Assembly: GCA_964535575.1 (NCBI GenBank)
Contig: CAZHTC010000002.1
Location: 62,001-126,000 of the forward strand
Source: JAGPCK01 sp964535575
GTDB lineage: Bacteria > Bacteroidota > Bacteroidia > UKL13-3
Direction: 5' to 3'
Length of the DNA stretch: 64,000 nt
Shown: one piece after another, positions 43,788-53,747 of the stretch
Layout: every line of letters starts with the position of its first letter
Position numbering within the stretch: the stretch's first letter is position 1
The notes under the pieces: generated by a model
What the model saw: the letters and a program-made list of their open reading frames with translations, nothing else
Database searches by the model: none
What the model was told of the DNA's origin: nothing
Position numbers and translations under genes: made by a program

Positions 43788-44525
43788 ATGAGAAGTTTTA
43801 TAATTTATTTGATAGCAGGGTTGATGTTCCTTTCTTTTTCGTCATGTAAAAGAGACCACACGAATACACCCAAACCTGTTGTAATTACACCGATAAAGGT
43901 AGACATGGGTTTTAATGTAAATGGAATTCCTTTGGTATTTGATACCATTCAATTTCAGAATTCGGCAGGGAATAGTTTTAGTGTTACCCGCCTTGATTGC
44001 TATATTTCAAATATCGAAATTACTTCTGTTACCGGGGCTATTTATAAGTCAACTAAATTATTTTATGTAAGTGCCCGCGATACCTCAACTCATCACTTTA
44101 CGGTAAGCGATCTGCCGCTTACGGGAATTACTTCATTTAAATGCAATATTGGTCTATCGGCTTCGCAAAATATCAGTAATTCATTACCACCTGCACCGGC
44201 CAATTTAAATATGGCATGGCCCGATAATATGGGAGGGGGATACCATTTTCTAAAACTCGAGGGGCACTATGTTGCAACTAATATGCAGGTATATGGATTT
44301 GCAATGCACTTAGGGAACACCCAAAATCTGGTGGAGAATACTGTTGCTTCCACACTCAGCGAGACTCAGGTTTCAAGCGGCATTAAATTAACTATGGATG
44401 TTGCCAAATGGTTTGATGTACCCAATAAATTTGATTTAAACAAAACAAACTATACTATGGGAATTGATAGCCTCATGACCCTGCTTTCACAAAACGGAGA
44501 TAATGTTTTAAGCATAACTAATTAA
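43788..44525 (+). CDS. mbnP: MbnP-family copper-binding lipoprotein
   Basis: This 245-residue lipoprotein (lipobox FSSC, Cys20) follows the MbnP pattern: VDMGFNVNGIPLVFDTIQFQNSAG near the start, the FSVTRLDCYISNI segment, and the Trp/His-bearing region NMAWPDNMGGGYHFLKLEGHY. MbnP binds copper after its partner MbnH oxidises a conserved Trp to kynurenine (work on methanotroph proteins). It lies 3 bp before an MbnH-type dihaem gene and next to the nos/nor region. Copper storage or delivery is the likely role. Confidence 0.86.
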   Translation: MRSFIIYLIAGLMFLSFSSCKRDHTNTPKPVVITPIKVDMGFNVNGIPLVFDTIQFQNSAGNSFSVTRLDCYISNIEITSVTGAIYKSTKLFYVSARDTSTHHFTVSDLPLTGITSFKCNIGLSASQNISNSLPPAPANLNMAWPDNMGGGYHFLKLEGHYVATNMQVYGFAMHLGNTQNLVENTVASTLSETQVSSGIKLTMDVAKWFDVPNKFDLNKTNYTMGIDSLMTLLSQNGDNVLSITN

Positions 44526-44528
44526 GGT

Positions 44529-45572
44529 ATGAGATACATAGTGATATTGCTGCTTGTTGTGCTGATGATTCAGTGCAGGCAAAAAGAAAGCCCTGCAAGT
44601 CCGGATTCAGGAATTTATCAACCAACTCCGTATTTACTTCAGGTGCCTCAGGGTTTTCCGCAGCCATATCTTTCTTTTGATAATCCGCTTACGAATGAAG
44701 GAGTTGATTTGGGTAAAAGGTTATACTCCGATGCAATTCTGTCGTCCAACGGACTTAGTTGTTCATCCTGTCACAATCGAAGTAAATCATTCTCGTCTCC
44801 ATATTACATCACACCAGGTGGAGAAAAAATAAGCATCCCTCCGCATGTAAACCTTGCTTTTAATCCCGACTACAACTGGAACGGGTCGGTTACTAAACTT
44901 GAGACATTGCCTATGGGTGATTTTGAACCACAATTTTTCAATACCAATGCCGATACGCTTTTTTACAGGTTATCGCATCATCCTCTATATCCGCAGCTTT
45001 TTTATAAGGCGTTTGGGATTACAAACTTTTACACCTTGAGCTACGAGGAGTTAAAAATGACCATCTGCAAGGCTTTGGTTCAATACATACGCACCATGAT
45101 TTCGGCCGATTCAAAACTGGATCGCTACCAACTAAATGGAGGAACACTCACTCAGGAGGAACGGGACGGAATGGACGTATTTTTCTCTGAGCGGGGAGAT
45201 TGTTTTCATTGCCACGGTTATCCTCTTTTCACCGATAATCTCTACCATAATAACGGACTCGATAATCAGTTTATAGGTCAAAATGCCGGACGAAATCTGA
45301 TTACACATGCAGCCAGCGATTTGGGCATGTTCAGTACACCTACACTTCGCAATATTGAGTTAACGGCCCCGTATATGCACGATGGCAGGTTTAATACTTT
45401 AGAAGAAGTGGTGGAATTTTATAATTCAGGGGTAAAGTTTTCCCGTACCATCGACCCCATTATGACCAAGCCCGGTAAAGAAAGCGGACTACAACTATCA
45501 GCTTACGAAAAGTCGAGTCTGGTGGCTTTTCTTAAAACATTAACCGATACCTCTTTTATTTCGGCTAAATAA
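44529..45572 (+). CDS. mbnH: MbnH/MauG-like dihaem cytochrome c peroxidase family lipoprotein
   Basis: This is a 347-residue dihaem protein: lipobox MIQC (Cys16), first haem CSSCH (78-82), second haem CFHCH (225-229), plus GMFSTPTLRNIELTAPYMHDGRFNTLEEVV, the bacterial cytochrome c peroxidase/MauG C-terminal motif. Coupled to mbnP, it is most likely the MbnH that modifies MbnP rather than a general peroxidase. A terminator follows directly. Confidence 0.88.
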   Translation: MRYIVILLLVVLMIQCRQKESPASPDSGIYQPTPYLLQVPQGFPQPYLSFDNPLTNEGVDLGKRLYSDAILSSNGLSCSSCHNRSKSFSSPYYITPGGEKISIPPHVNLAFNPDYNWNGSVTKLETLPMGDFEPQFFNTNADTLFYRLSHHPLYPQLFYKAFGITNFYTLSYEELKMTICKALVQYIRTMISADSKLDRYQLNGGTLTQEERDGMDVFFSERGDCFHCHGYPLFTDNLYHNNGLDNQFIGQNAGRNLITHAASDLGMFSTPTLRNIELTAPYMHDGRFNTLEEVVEFYNSGVKFSRTIDPIMTKPGKESGLQLSAYEKSSLVAFLKTLTDTSFISAK

Positions 45573-45576
45573 AAAA

Positions 45577-45603
45577 AGCCCCGCGGTTGCGAGGCTCTTT
45601 TTT
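45577..45603 (+). terminator. terminator of mbnPH
   Basis: AGCCCCGC pairs with GCGAGGCT (one mismatch) around loop GGTT and is followed by a T run. The stop codon of mbnH lies just before it. Confidence 0.85.
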
Positions 45604-45665
45604 GATTGTAAACTTTATGCCAAAAAATGAATAAAAGTTCGTGTGACAGTATAGTAGGTATAAAC

Positions 45666-45815
45666 TTATCTGCTTATGGAGATATGGAGTGACGTTTTTG
45701 TAGTGGATTTTAAAGAATGAGATGGATTTTTGGCTAAATGTGAAATGGCGGCTACAGTTAATAACAAGAGAAAGATCATTGCTTTGCTTTTGTTCATTTC
45801 CAATCGTGTTTTCAT
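45666..45815 (-). CDS. putative 49-residue membrane or secreted peptide
   Basis: A 50-codon frame starts at an ATG preceded by AAAGGAG with a 7-base gap, an unusually strong Shine-Dalgarno for this genome. The peptide has a charged N-terminus, a hydrophobic stretch AMIFLLLLTVAAI (residues 12-24) and a basic tail rich in S, T, H and K, as in a small membrane or exported peptide. No homologue is recalled. The rest of the 45604-45917 gap holds nothing else I can support. Confidence 0.4.
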   Translation of the reverse strand: MKTRLEMNKSKAMIFLLLLTVAAISHLAKNPSHSLKSTTKTSLHISISR

Positions 45816-45917
45816 GTTAAAATCTCCTTTCGTTCAATCTTAGAACGCAGAAACTTTACCAAAAAACTTATTTTCAGCCCGAAAAAATGTAATTAGCTGT
45901 AAATTAGTATTAAATAT

Positions 45918-46703
45918 TTACAAACAGGCTGTACGGCCACCATCCACCGGAACATTAATTCCATTGATATAGGACGCAAACGGAGAAGCCAAAAACACTG
46001 CGGCATAGGCAATTTCATCGGGGGTGGCAAAGCGCCCTGCCGGAATCTCGTGAAGCATTTCTGTTTCTACCTCAGTAATTTGAACTCCGGTTTTTGCAGC
46101 TTTGTTTTTCGCAATGGTTTCAAGCCGGAGTGTTTTAGTAGCCCCTGGTAAAATATTGTTAACAGTAATTCCATAAGGCGCCACTTCAATGGAAAGGGTT
46201 TTGGCCCAATTGGCCACTGCAGCACGGGTGGTATTTGATACTCCTAATCCCCGGATAGGTTGTTTTACCGAGGTAGAAATAATATTAATAATTCTACCAA
46301 AACCGTTTTGTTTCATTCCTCCAAGGCAGGCCTGTGCCAGTATATGGTTACATATTAAATGTTGCTGATAGGCATTCAAAAAATCCTCGGTTTTAGCTTC
46401 ACCAATGGGGCCGCCTGCAGGGCCTCCGGTATTGTTGATGAGAATATCAATTCTGTTTTTCTCTGTAAAATCCTGAATTGTTTTTTTGAGCTCATCGGGG
46501 CGGTTAAAGTCGGCAACCAGGTAATTATGCTGATTTGAATGAATCCGGTTTAATTCTTCAAGCGATTCCTTCAAACTGCTTTCATTTCGTGCTACCAATG
46601 TAATTTGTGCATGGCACTTAGCCAGTTCAATGGCAATGGCTTTGCCTATACCTTGTGTACTGCCGCAAACTAGGGCTCTTTTTCCTGATAAATCTATAAT
46701 CAT
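45918..46703 (-). CDS. SDR-family oxidoreductase
   Basis: This is a 261-residue classical short-chain dehydrogenase: VCGSTQGIGKAIA cofactor loop and NNTGG. The Ser of the triad is in NIISTSVKQP, but the usual Tyr-x3-Lys is not evident; SNTTRAAVANWAKTL aligns there, with Thr or Arg near the Tyr position and Lys kept. The end is DGGRTACL. The substrate is unknown. The start is the ATG at 46703; a further 12 codons upstream overlap the divergent peptidase promoter. Confidence 0.82.
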   Translation of the reverse strand: MIIDLSGKRALVCGSTQGIGKAIAIELAKCHAQITLVARNESSLKESLEELNRIHSNQHNYLVADFNRPDELKKTIQDFTEKNRIDILINNTGGPAGGPIGEAKTEDFLNAYQQHLICNHILAQACLGGMKQNGFGRIINIISTSVKQPIRGLGVSNTTRAAVANWAKTLSIEVAPYGITVNNILPGATKTLRLETIAKNKAAKTGVQITEVETEMLHEIPAGRFATPDEIAYAAVFLASPFASYINGINVPVDGGRTACL

Positions 46704-46710
46704 TTTATAG

Positions 46711-46718
46711 TATGTTTG
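46711..46718 (+). promoter_or_regulatory. promoter -7 element of S9 peptidase
   Basis: TATGTTTG matches TAnnTTTG, 23 bases before the peptidase ATG. It lies in the 38-bp gap between the divergent SDR and peptidase genes. Confidence 0.55.
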
Positions 46719-46741
46719 AGGGAAACAAAATTTCTTCAAAT

Positions 46742-48829
46742 ATGCGAAAACTGTTGAGTATAGTGTTCATCTTTTTTTTCGGGTTGGTTTCTGGCCAGCA
46801 GCTAATGACGCCCGAATTTTTATGGAAACTTGGTCGTATCAATGAATTTGATGTATCCCCTGACGGGAAAACGGTTATTTATGTGGTGAAGCGGTATGAT
46901 TTGGCGGCCAATAAAGGGAAGGGTTTTTTGTACAGCATACCCGTTGCCGGTGGAGAGCCCAAACTGCTGGCCGATGATTCGTGGAATGTGAATTCGGTGA
47001 GGTTTGAAAAAATGGGTAGCGGTATCACGTTTCTGAGTGCTAAAAGCGGAGAAATGCAGTTATGGCGAATGAACAGGGATGGTAGTAACCCAATGCAGGT
47101 GACTATAGTTCCCGGAGGTATCAGTGGGTACTTGTACTCGCCCGATGAGAAAAAACTGGTATTTGCTGCGGATTTGAAAACAGGGAAAACGGTTAAGGAT
47201 ATTTATCCGGATTTACCAATGGCTACCGGTCGTGTGGCAGACGGACTCCTTTACCGTCATTGGGATAGCTGGGAGGACGAGTACAGTTCGCATCTTTTCT
47301 GGGTGCAGCTGACTGAAGATGCAATGGGTAAAATAAAATCCGGGCAGGATATTTTGCAAAACGAACCTTATGATGCCCCTACACAACCTTTTGGAGGGAT
47401 GGAAGAGGTGAGTTGGAGTCCGGATGGAAAGTATATTGCTTATACCAGTAAAAAGTTAAAAGGAACGCCCGAAGCTACGAGCACGAATACAGATATTTTC
47501 CTTTATGAGCTTTCCACAGGAAAAACGTTGAATCTATCCTACGGGATGAATGGGTATGATAAAAATCCGCAGTTTTCGCCCGATGGTTCGCGTCTTGCCT
47601 GGCTAAGCATGAAAACTCCGGGCTATGAGAGTGACAAAAACCGGATCATCATTTTTGATCTTCGCAAAAACTGGTATACTTATTCACCGGTAAAGGAAGA
47701 GGATATGATGAAAACCTTTGGAGGGGATTTAACAGAACATTTTTCTTATTCGGTTGAGAATTTTATTTGGGAGGCTCCGGCACGCATATATTTTACAGCT
47801 ACCATCAATGCCACTCAGCAGGTTTTTACAAATGATTTGATGAGCAAAAATTCAACTATTGTCCAACTTACCCGGGGTGATCATGATATTACCGATTTAA
47901 AGAGTTTTACTGTAGGGAAAAAATCAATGCTGCTGGTTTCATTAATGAGTATAAGTAGTCCCACCGAGTTGTATACGGTGAATCCGCAGAGCGCAGTTTT
48001 AACACAGCTAACGCATGAAACAACACAACTCATGTCGGGAGTAAAACTGGGTAAAGTAGAAAAGCGCATGATCAGAACCACAGATGGAAAAGAGATGCTA
48101 ACGTGGGTAATTTTACCTCCCGGCTTTGATCCTGCAAAAAAATATCCTGCGCTGTTGTATTGTCAGGGTGGTCCGCAAAGTCCGGTATCGCAATTTTTCA
48201 GTTATCGCTGGAATTTTCAGCTAATGGCTGCTAACGGGTATATTGTGGTGGCCCCTAACAGGAGAGGTTTACCCGGATTTGGACCGGAATGGAACGATGC
48301 CATTACCGGAGATTACGGAGGCCAGTGTATGAAGGATTACCTCAGTGCCATTGATTCAGTAGCAAAAGAGCCATTCATAAACAAAGAAAAACTCGGAGCT
48401 GTAGGAGCCAGTTTCGGAGGATTCTCGGTGTATTGGTTGGCAGGAAACCATGACAAAAGGTTTAAATGTTTCATTGCTCATTGCGGCATGTTTAATATGG
48501 AAAGCTGGTATGGCAGTACTGAAGAAATGTTTTTTGCCAATCATGATAATAAGGGGCCATACTGGCAAAATCCGCAGCCGGCTAATTTCTCGGCTTCACC
48601 ACATCTGTTTGTTAGAAAATGGGATACACCAATTCTTGTTATTCATAATGAAAAAGATTTTCGCGTACCCGTTACTCAAGGTATGGAAGCTTTTACAGCC
48701 GCTCAAATGCAGGGAATACCCAGCCGTTTTTTATGTTTCCCTGATGAAAACCACTGGGTGTTAAAACCTCAAAATTCAGTTCTTTGGCAGAGGGAGTTTT
48801 TCAGGTGGCTGGATGCGTGGTTAAAATAG
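46742..48829 (+). CDS. S9-family secreted peptidase (dipeptidyl aminopeptidase-like)
   Basis: This is a 695-residue exported serine peptidase. Signal peptide MRKLLSIVFIFFFGLVSGQ; a beta-propeller with WD/PD40-like repeats (FDVSPDGKTVIYV, SWSPDGKYIAYTS, FSPDGSRLAWLS); then an alpha/beta-hydrolase domain with GASFGGFSVYW (nucleophile Ser), HNEKDFRVP (Asp) and DENHWVL (His). It cleaves peptides in the periplasm for nutrition or turnover. The ATG at 46742 is chosen because it starts the signal peptide. Confidence 0.92.
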   Translation: MRKLLSIVFIFFFGLVSGQQLMTPEFLWKLGRINEFDVSPDGKTVIYVVKRYDLAANKGKGFLYSIPVAGGEPKLLADDSWNVNSVRFEKMGSGITFLSAKSGEMQLWRMNRDGSNPMQVTIVPGGISGYLYSPDEKKLVFAADLKTGKTVKDIYPDLPMATGRVADGLLYRHWDSWEDEYSSHLFWVQLTEDAMGKIKSGQDILQNEPYDAPTQPFGGMEEVSWSPDGKYIAYTSKKLKGTPEATSTNTDIFLYELSTGKTLNLSYGMNGYDKNPQFSPDGSRLAWLSMKTPGYESDKNRIIIFDLRKNWYTYSPVKEEDMMKTFGGDLTEHFSYSVENFIWEAPARIYFTATINATQQVFTNDLMSKNSTIVQLTRGDHDITDLKSFTVGKKSMLLVSLMSISSPTELYTVNPQSAVLTQLTHETTQLMSGVKLGKVEKRMIRTTDGKEMLTWVILPPGFDPAKKYPALLYCQGGPQSPVSQFFSYRWNFQLMAANGYIVVAPNRRGLPGFGPEWNDAITGDYGGQCMKDYLSAIDSVAKEPFINKEKLGAVGASFGGFSVYWLAGNHDKRFKCFIAHCGMFNMESWYGSTEEMFFANHDNKGPYWQNPQPANFSASPHLFVRKWDTPILVIHNEKDFRVPVTQGMEAFTAAQMQGIPSRFLCFPDENHWVLKPQNSVLWQREFFRWLDAWLK

Positions 48830-48841
48830 CGGTGCAACCAA

Positions 48842-51800
48842 ATGATGAAAACTGAGTCTATGAATTTGTATCCCTCTATGACCCATTTCTTTTTTCGATT
48901 TCTTTTTTTTGTACTTATTTCGGTTTGTTGCTTCCCTGTCAGGGCACAAACCTGTTCGTTTACTCCATCCGCCATTCGGGTATGTCTGGGGGCTACTGTT
49001 ACTTTTACGCCCTCTTTTGCAGGAGGTACTCCAAGTAAATACGAATGGGATTTTGGCGATGGGAAAAAGGATTCTGTTCAAAAACCCACGTATAAATACA
49101 ATAACGCAGGAACTTTTAATGTTACATTAAAGATAACCTTTTCCGGAGGGTCGTTATGCAATGCCGGGCCTTTAAGTATCTCGGTGCTTCCGCTTCCTGT
49201 GGCTGATATGACAGTGGAGTCGTATCCGGTTCAATGTTTTCTTGGGAATTATTTTTGTCTTAAAGACCGGTCGTATGCTACAGGGGCTCCGTTAAACAAG
49301 CGAACAATTTTATGGGGAGACGGAGGGGCAATTCAAAATGCACCATTATCTCAAAAAGACTTTTGTCAGAGTTATGCCTCCATTGGTACATTTACTCCGG
49401 TAATTGAAGTGGCTGATACCAATGGATGTATTGCTCGCAAGGAATTAAAAGATGCAATAAAAGTAGCGGTAGATGTGGATGCCGGATTTACTTATAGCAC
49501 AGTATTTGGCTGCGGAACAAGGTCGGGGTATTTTTATAATAAATATCTGACCGACCGAAGCGATGTCAAAAATTTTTGGTGGGACTTTGGAGATGGCAGT
49601 CCGTTAGTGAAAAATCCTCCGAATCCGTTATGGGATTCTATAGGTTATTTCTATAATACTCCCGGGAACTTTTTGGCGAAACTTATATTTGAATCAACCG
49701 GAGGCTGCTTTGATACGTTTGCATTGCCCATTATCAATTATCCCAAACCCGATTTTAATATTAGTTATACTATATCGCCCAATCCGGTATGTTACAGAGA
49801 CCGCGGGGCTGTTTTTCTTTCTGCCTCGTTTTCTCAGGATGTGGTTTATACATGGGCCATTTATGATGAATTTGGTCAAAATCCCAGCGCATTGATGGGC
49901 CGTACAACATATATTCCACCTAGTTTTATTTCGAGCTGTGGGGATTTTCCAATTCTGTTACAAGCCGGAACTATGGGCTGTGATACAATTTTCTTTGATA
50001 CTATTCATGTGAGAGGACCAATGGCAGATTTGGAAAAGCCCCCTCTTAAAATAGGGAATAGATACCAATGTGATGGGGATACGGCTTATATGCCTCCGAG
50101 CAATTTACACTTTTCAGATTTTTGTAGTACAAGCATTAAGTTTCTGTGGAATTTTGGAGACCCTTACGCAGCACAATGTACCACCGATACCAGAAGGGGG
50201 ATCAATACGGGAATGAATTGTAACTTTTCACGGGATTCAATTGGAGTGAAGCATAAATATACGAGTGGTGTTGACAGTTGTTACAAGGTGAAAATGTACC
50301 TTATAGATACCATTACGGGATGCTGGGATTATGATTCGGCAACCGTAATTGTTGGTCCGCCCGAATCTTCCGGAATAATTCCTTCAAAACCTTGGTGCCT
50401 TCATGCCAATATTGATTTTAATCTTGATTATGCTGAGCCCAAATGTGAAAAGCAAAATGTTTGGATTCTGCCTGATTCTGCCTGTGCTAATGCCACCTGG
50501 AACAAAGTATTTCCTCCTTATTTCCAATGGATATATGACTACACTTGTAACTCAACCGGTTGGGTAACGGTAGGATTTGTGATTCAAAATGGCAACTGCT
50601 TCGATACTACATGGTATCATAATATGTTATATTTTGAAGATTTTGACGGAAGCATTATAGCAAATGTAAATCGTTCCTGCGACAGCCTGCAGATTAGTAT
50701 TTCATTCAGAGACTCGCTGCAAAAGGGGATATCGTATGTGGTTTGGGATTTTGAAAACGGAACCTTTTTAATTATTGATACACTGGATTCGAATTACGTG
50801 AAGCTTCCCTCGAGGAGTTACACTTATTACCAGCCCGGAATAAAAACACCGTTAATAACATTGCACAACGATAGCGGGTGCGAACGTTACACTTATCGGA
50901 TTATAAATTGGGGGCATTACGCCTCTTTCCGTTATGATTCGGTGGTGTGTACCAATTCGCGGGTATGGTTTATCGATTCGGTAAGATATTACCATCAGGT
51001 AATCACTCTTGATACTGTGCCCTGGTGGCGAAGGGATACAACGCATCAAAAGTTGTATTGGGATTTTGGAGACGGAACTCCTGTTGTTCACGGGGCGGTA
51101 CCTTCTCATATTTATACCACTCCGGGAATATATACAGTTAAAATGACCTCGGTTGATAGTTTTAATTGTGCCTATGAAACAATTGGGAAAATACGGGTGA
51201 GCGGAGTTAAGCCTGACTTTGGGTTGTCGGATACCTTGTTTGTTTGCGGGCAAATTGTGCGGATGTATGATTCTTCATTTGCCGAACCACAACAAATGTC
51301 CGGTTATCCTAAACTCGATTCAATAGTTGCCTGGACCTGGGATTTTGGGGACGGGAAAACTGTAAGTCATTTAAAAAATCCGTATCACGACTACACCAGT
51401 TTTGGTAAATTTAAGATTACCTTAACTTCAATTAATGCGAATGGATGTATGGATTCGATAACCAAAACCATTCGCATTAAAGGACCGCAACCTTCATTTG
51501 AAGTGGATGGAGATACCATTGGGTGCGTGCCTTTCACTGCTAAGTTCAAAAATACATCTTCAGATACAAAATACTGGATTTGGAATTACGGTGATTCATC
51601 GGTTTACTCAAGCAATGTGTTTGAAAATGTGCAACACACTTATACCAAGCCGGGCATTTACGATGTTTGGATTTCAGGAGTAGATAGTTTTCAAAATCCG
51701 ATTACGCAAAATTTATACTATTGTACAGGCACTTTCCCCGACCCATTTAATCCTTTTCAAAAGCGAATTAGAATTTATGTTTTACCTATTCCACTGGCAG

Positions 51801-52618
51801 ATTTTAGTTTTAATCAACCGGTATGTGCCGGACAGCCCATATTTTTTAAAGATTCATCAAATAGTATTTACACCCATTACCGATGGAATTTGCCGGGTGG
51901 AGACTCGCTTGTTGCTGATTCGCCTGTAAATACAAAAGCTTATATTTTTAATCAATCAGGAAGTTATCAGATTTCCTATACTCCTTCGTATAAACCACCT
52001 TCTGGCTTTCCGTATTGTCCGGATACCATAGCAAGGACAATTCAGGTAGTTGATGTGAAAGCCGATTTTGAAATTGATACCATTCAATCACAAGATGCGA
52101 AGTTTTACTTTACTAATACTTCAGTAAACGGAGTGCTTTTTCAGTGGAATTTCGGACATCCGTCATCGCTGGCGAAAAATTTATCTTCTTCATTCAACGG
52201 TTTTCATGATTATACAGGAGATACCGGTTATTTTACCGTATGCCTAACTGCCACCAGCCCCGAAGGATGTGTTGACAGTGTTTGTAAATTAGTGCATAAC
52301 GAATTTTACCCGTTTATTTTTATTCCCAATGTGTACACGCCTGATAATAGTGACGGATTTAATGATGCATTTGATATACCGATTAAGGGAGAGGATTATT
52401 ATAACCTGATTATTTATAACCGCTGGGGTGAAGTAGTTTTTAAAGGAGACCGGGACGGTGAAAAAAATGATGGCGTAAACTGGAACGGGCGCAAATTTAA
52501 TACCGGGGAGCCATGCGCTTCAGGAACCTATTATTTTATTTTTGAGTATCATTTTCCAAACGATAAATGGAATACAATTAAAAAGGGGCCGGTGACATTA
52601 ATACGACCCACCAATTAA
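48842..52618 (+). CDS. PKD-repeat protein with gliding-motility (CHU_C) C-terminal domain
   Basis: This is a 1258-residue secreted protein. The signal peptide runs to VRAQ near residue 36. Several PKD-like domains follow, each with a Y/F-x-WDFGDG motif and a final H-x-Y-x3-G-x-[FY] strand (for example YEWDFGDGKKD, LYWDFGDGTP, WTWDFGDGKT). Cysteine-rich stretches lie between them. The C-terminus (FIPNVYTPDNSDGFND...YNRWGEVVF...WNGRKFNTG...GTYYFI) is the gliding motility-associated domain that directs export and surface attachment by type IX secretion. Function is probably adhesion or matrix. It starts 12 bp after the peptidase ends. Confidence 0.93.
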   Translation: MMKTESMNLYPSMTHFFFRFLFFVLISVCCFPVRAQTCSFTPSAIRVCLGATVTFTPSFAGGTPSKYEWDFGDGKKDSVQKPTYKYNNAGTFNVTLKITFSGGSLCNAGPLSISVLPLPVADMTVESYPVQCFLGNYFCLKDRSYATGAPLNKRTILWGDGGAIQNAPLSQKDFCQSYASIGTFTPVIEVADTNGCIARKELKDAIKVAVDVDAGFTYSTVFGCGTRSGYFYNKYLTDRSDVKNFWWDFGDGSPLVKNPPNPLWDSIGYFYNTPGNFLAKLIFESTGGCFDTFALPIINYPKPDFNISYTISPNPVCYRDRGAVFLSASFSQDVVYTWAIYDEFGQNPSALMGRTTYIPPSFISSCGDFPILLQAGTMGCDTIFFDTIHVRGPMADLEKPPLKIGNRYQCDGDTAYMPPSNLHFSDFCSTSIKFLWNFGDPYAAQCTTDTRRGINTGMNCNFSRDSIGVKHKYTSGVDSCYKVKMYLIDTITGCWDYDSATVIVGPPESSGIIPSKPWCLHANIDFNLDYAEPKCEKQNVWILPDSACANATWNKVFPPYFQWIYDYTCNSTGWVTVGFVIQNGNCFDTTWYHNMLYFEDFDGSIIANVNRSCDSLQISISFRDSLQKGISYVVWDFENGTFLIIDTLDSNYVKLPSRSYTYYQPGIKTPLITLHNDSGCERYTYRIINWGHYASFRYDSVVCTNSRVWFIDSVRYYHQVITLDTVPWWRRDTTHQKLYWDFGDGTPVVHGAVPSHIYTTPGIYTVKMTSVDSFNCAYETIGKIRVSGVKPDFGLSDTLFVCGQIVRMYDSSFAEPQQMSGYPKLDSIVAWTWDFGDGKTVSHLKNPYHDYTSFGKFKITLTSINANGCMDSITKTIRIKGPQPSFEVDGDTIGCVPFTAKFKNTSSDTKYWIWNYGDSSVYSSNVFENVQHTYTKPGIYDVWISGVDSFQNPITQNLYYCTGTFPDPFNPFQKRIRIYVLPIPLADFSFNQPVCAGQPIFFKDSSNSIYTHYRWNLPGGDSLVADSPVNTKAYIFNQSGSYQISYTPSYKPPSGFPYCPDTIARTIQVVDVKADFEIDTIQSQDAKFYFTNTSVNGVLFQWNFGHPSSLAKNLSSSFNGFHDYTGDTGYFTVCLTATSPEGCVDSVCKLVHNEFYPFIFIPNVYTPDNSDGFNDAFDIPIKGEDYYNLIIYNRWGEVVFKGDRDGEKNDGVNWNGRKFNTGEPCASGTYYFIFEYHFPNDKWNTIKKGPVTLIRPTN

Positions 52619-52625
52619 TTGAGTA

Positions 52626-53462
52626 CTATTTTTCCCGCTTTATTTGCGATAAACGAAACCGGCAAATCCATTCATAGCATACACTAAGATTTAGCATACC
52701 TAACCACAATACAAGCCCGGTACTTAACGGACAAAATAACCTTAAGGGAATGTGATTACTGCTGCTTATCAAAACCAAAAAATAGGCAATATTGATGACA
52801 ATAACCGGAATGGTACGAATGAATAAATACGCTATTTCTCCTTTTTTGTTTCCGCAGTAGGCCGATGGTTTAAAGCCATGGTATTTAGCAAACAAGGTGT
52901 ACAGTGCTTTGGTGCTGATCTGATAAAATAAAAAAGCCGGAATAAAGAGTGCAAAAGAACAAAGTATAACTACACTCATTAAAAATGCCAGTACAAAAAG
53001 AACAGCAAATAAGCAGGTAACTAATGCAAGTAAAAGTAGATTAATAACTGAATTAATTCGAAAGGAAAATCCCGGGTTACCAAGGGATTTGAGAACAGCT
53101 GGAATGTGAACAGAAACAGGTGCCGGAATTTTAGCTCTTATCCAATAAATGAACGATAGCGCTTTCTCTAGTTCTAGCACTAAGGGCCAGTTGGGTACGC
53201 TAAATGAGCCCCGTTGCGGATTGGGTTGATGAGGTTGTTCAAAAGCAATACTTCCTTTTCTTCTGATCTGATTAAGCAATACATCATAAGCTTCTTTGAT
53301 CCGGATAAATTCTTCGGCTGCCATTGTTTGCTCGGTAAAAGAATGAAACCGATCGGGGTGCGTTTTTTTTACCAGTTTTCGAAAGCGTTCTTTCACTTCG
53401 TTTTCGCTAGAAACCGAGCCGTTAAACCCAAAAACCTCCATCGCCTTTTTGGTGGAAATCAT
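52626..53462 (-). CDS. J-domain protein with membrane segments
   Basis: This is a 278-residue protein. Residues 1-70 are a J domain (KKAMEVFGF, KERFRKLVKKTHPDRFHSF with the HPD tripeptide, EEFIRIKEAYDVLL) that stimulates a DnaK-type chaperone. After a linker, residues 130-270 contain about four hydrophobic segments (VINLLLLALVTCLFAVLFVLAFLMSVV, PVIVINIAYFLVLI, LVLWLGMLNLSVCY), so the J domain is likely tethered to the inner membrane. The client is unknown. It is convergent with the PKD protein gene. Confidence 0.85.
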   Translation of the reverse strand: MISTKKAMEVFGFNGSVSSENEVKERFRKLVKKTHPDRFHSFTEQTMAAEEFIRIKEAYDVLLNQIRRKGSIAFEQPHQPNPQRGSFSVPNWPLVLELEKALSFIYWIRAKIPAPVSVHIPAVLKSLGNPGFSFRINSVINLLLLALVTCLFAVLFVLAFLMSVVILCSFALFIPAFLFYQISTKALYTLFAKYHGFKPSAYCGNKKGEIAYLFIRTIPVIVINIAYFLVLISSSNHIPLRLFCPLSTGLVLWLGMLNLSVCYEWICRFRLSQIKREK

Positions 53463-53747
53463 GGGCTCAAAGATAGGAGGTGTATGATTTGGGTGGAACC
53501 CTTTCGTGCTTTTGGAATTTTTTGTCTATGCTTCTTCAAATAGTCTTAATACAGTGAGGGTTTCAATTTATTGTTTTCTAAATAGTTGCAATTTTCCTTA
53601 AGCATAGATGTGCTGTTCAGAATGAATTCGTCTAAAAATGGAAAGATTCCTCCAAAGAATGACGCAATTTTGATGTTTGAAAAAAAAACTAAATTTTTAC
53701 TAAATAAATATATAGTTTTTTGTATACTTGATTTTAGAGCAGAAATC

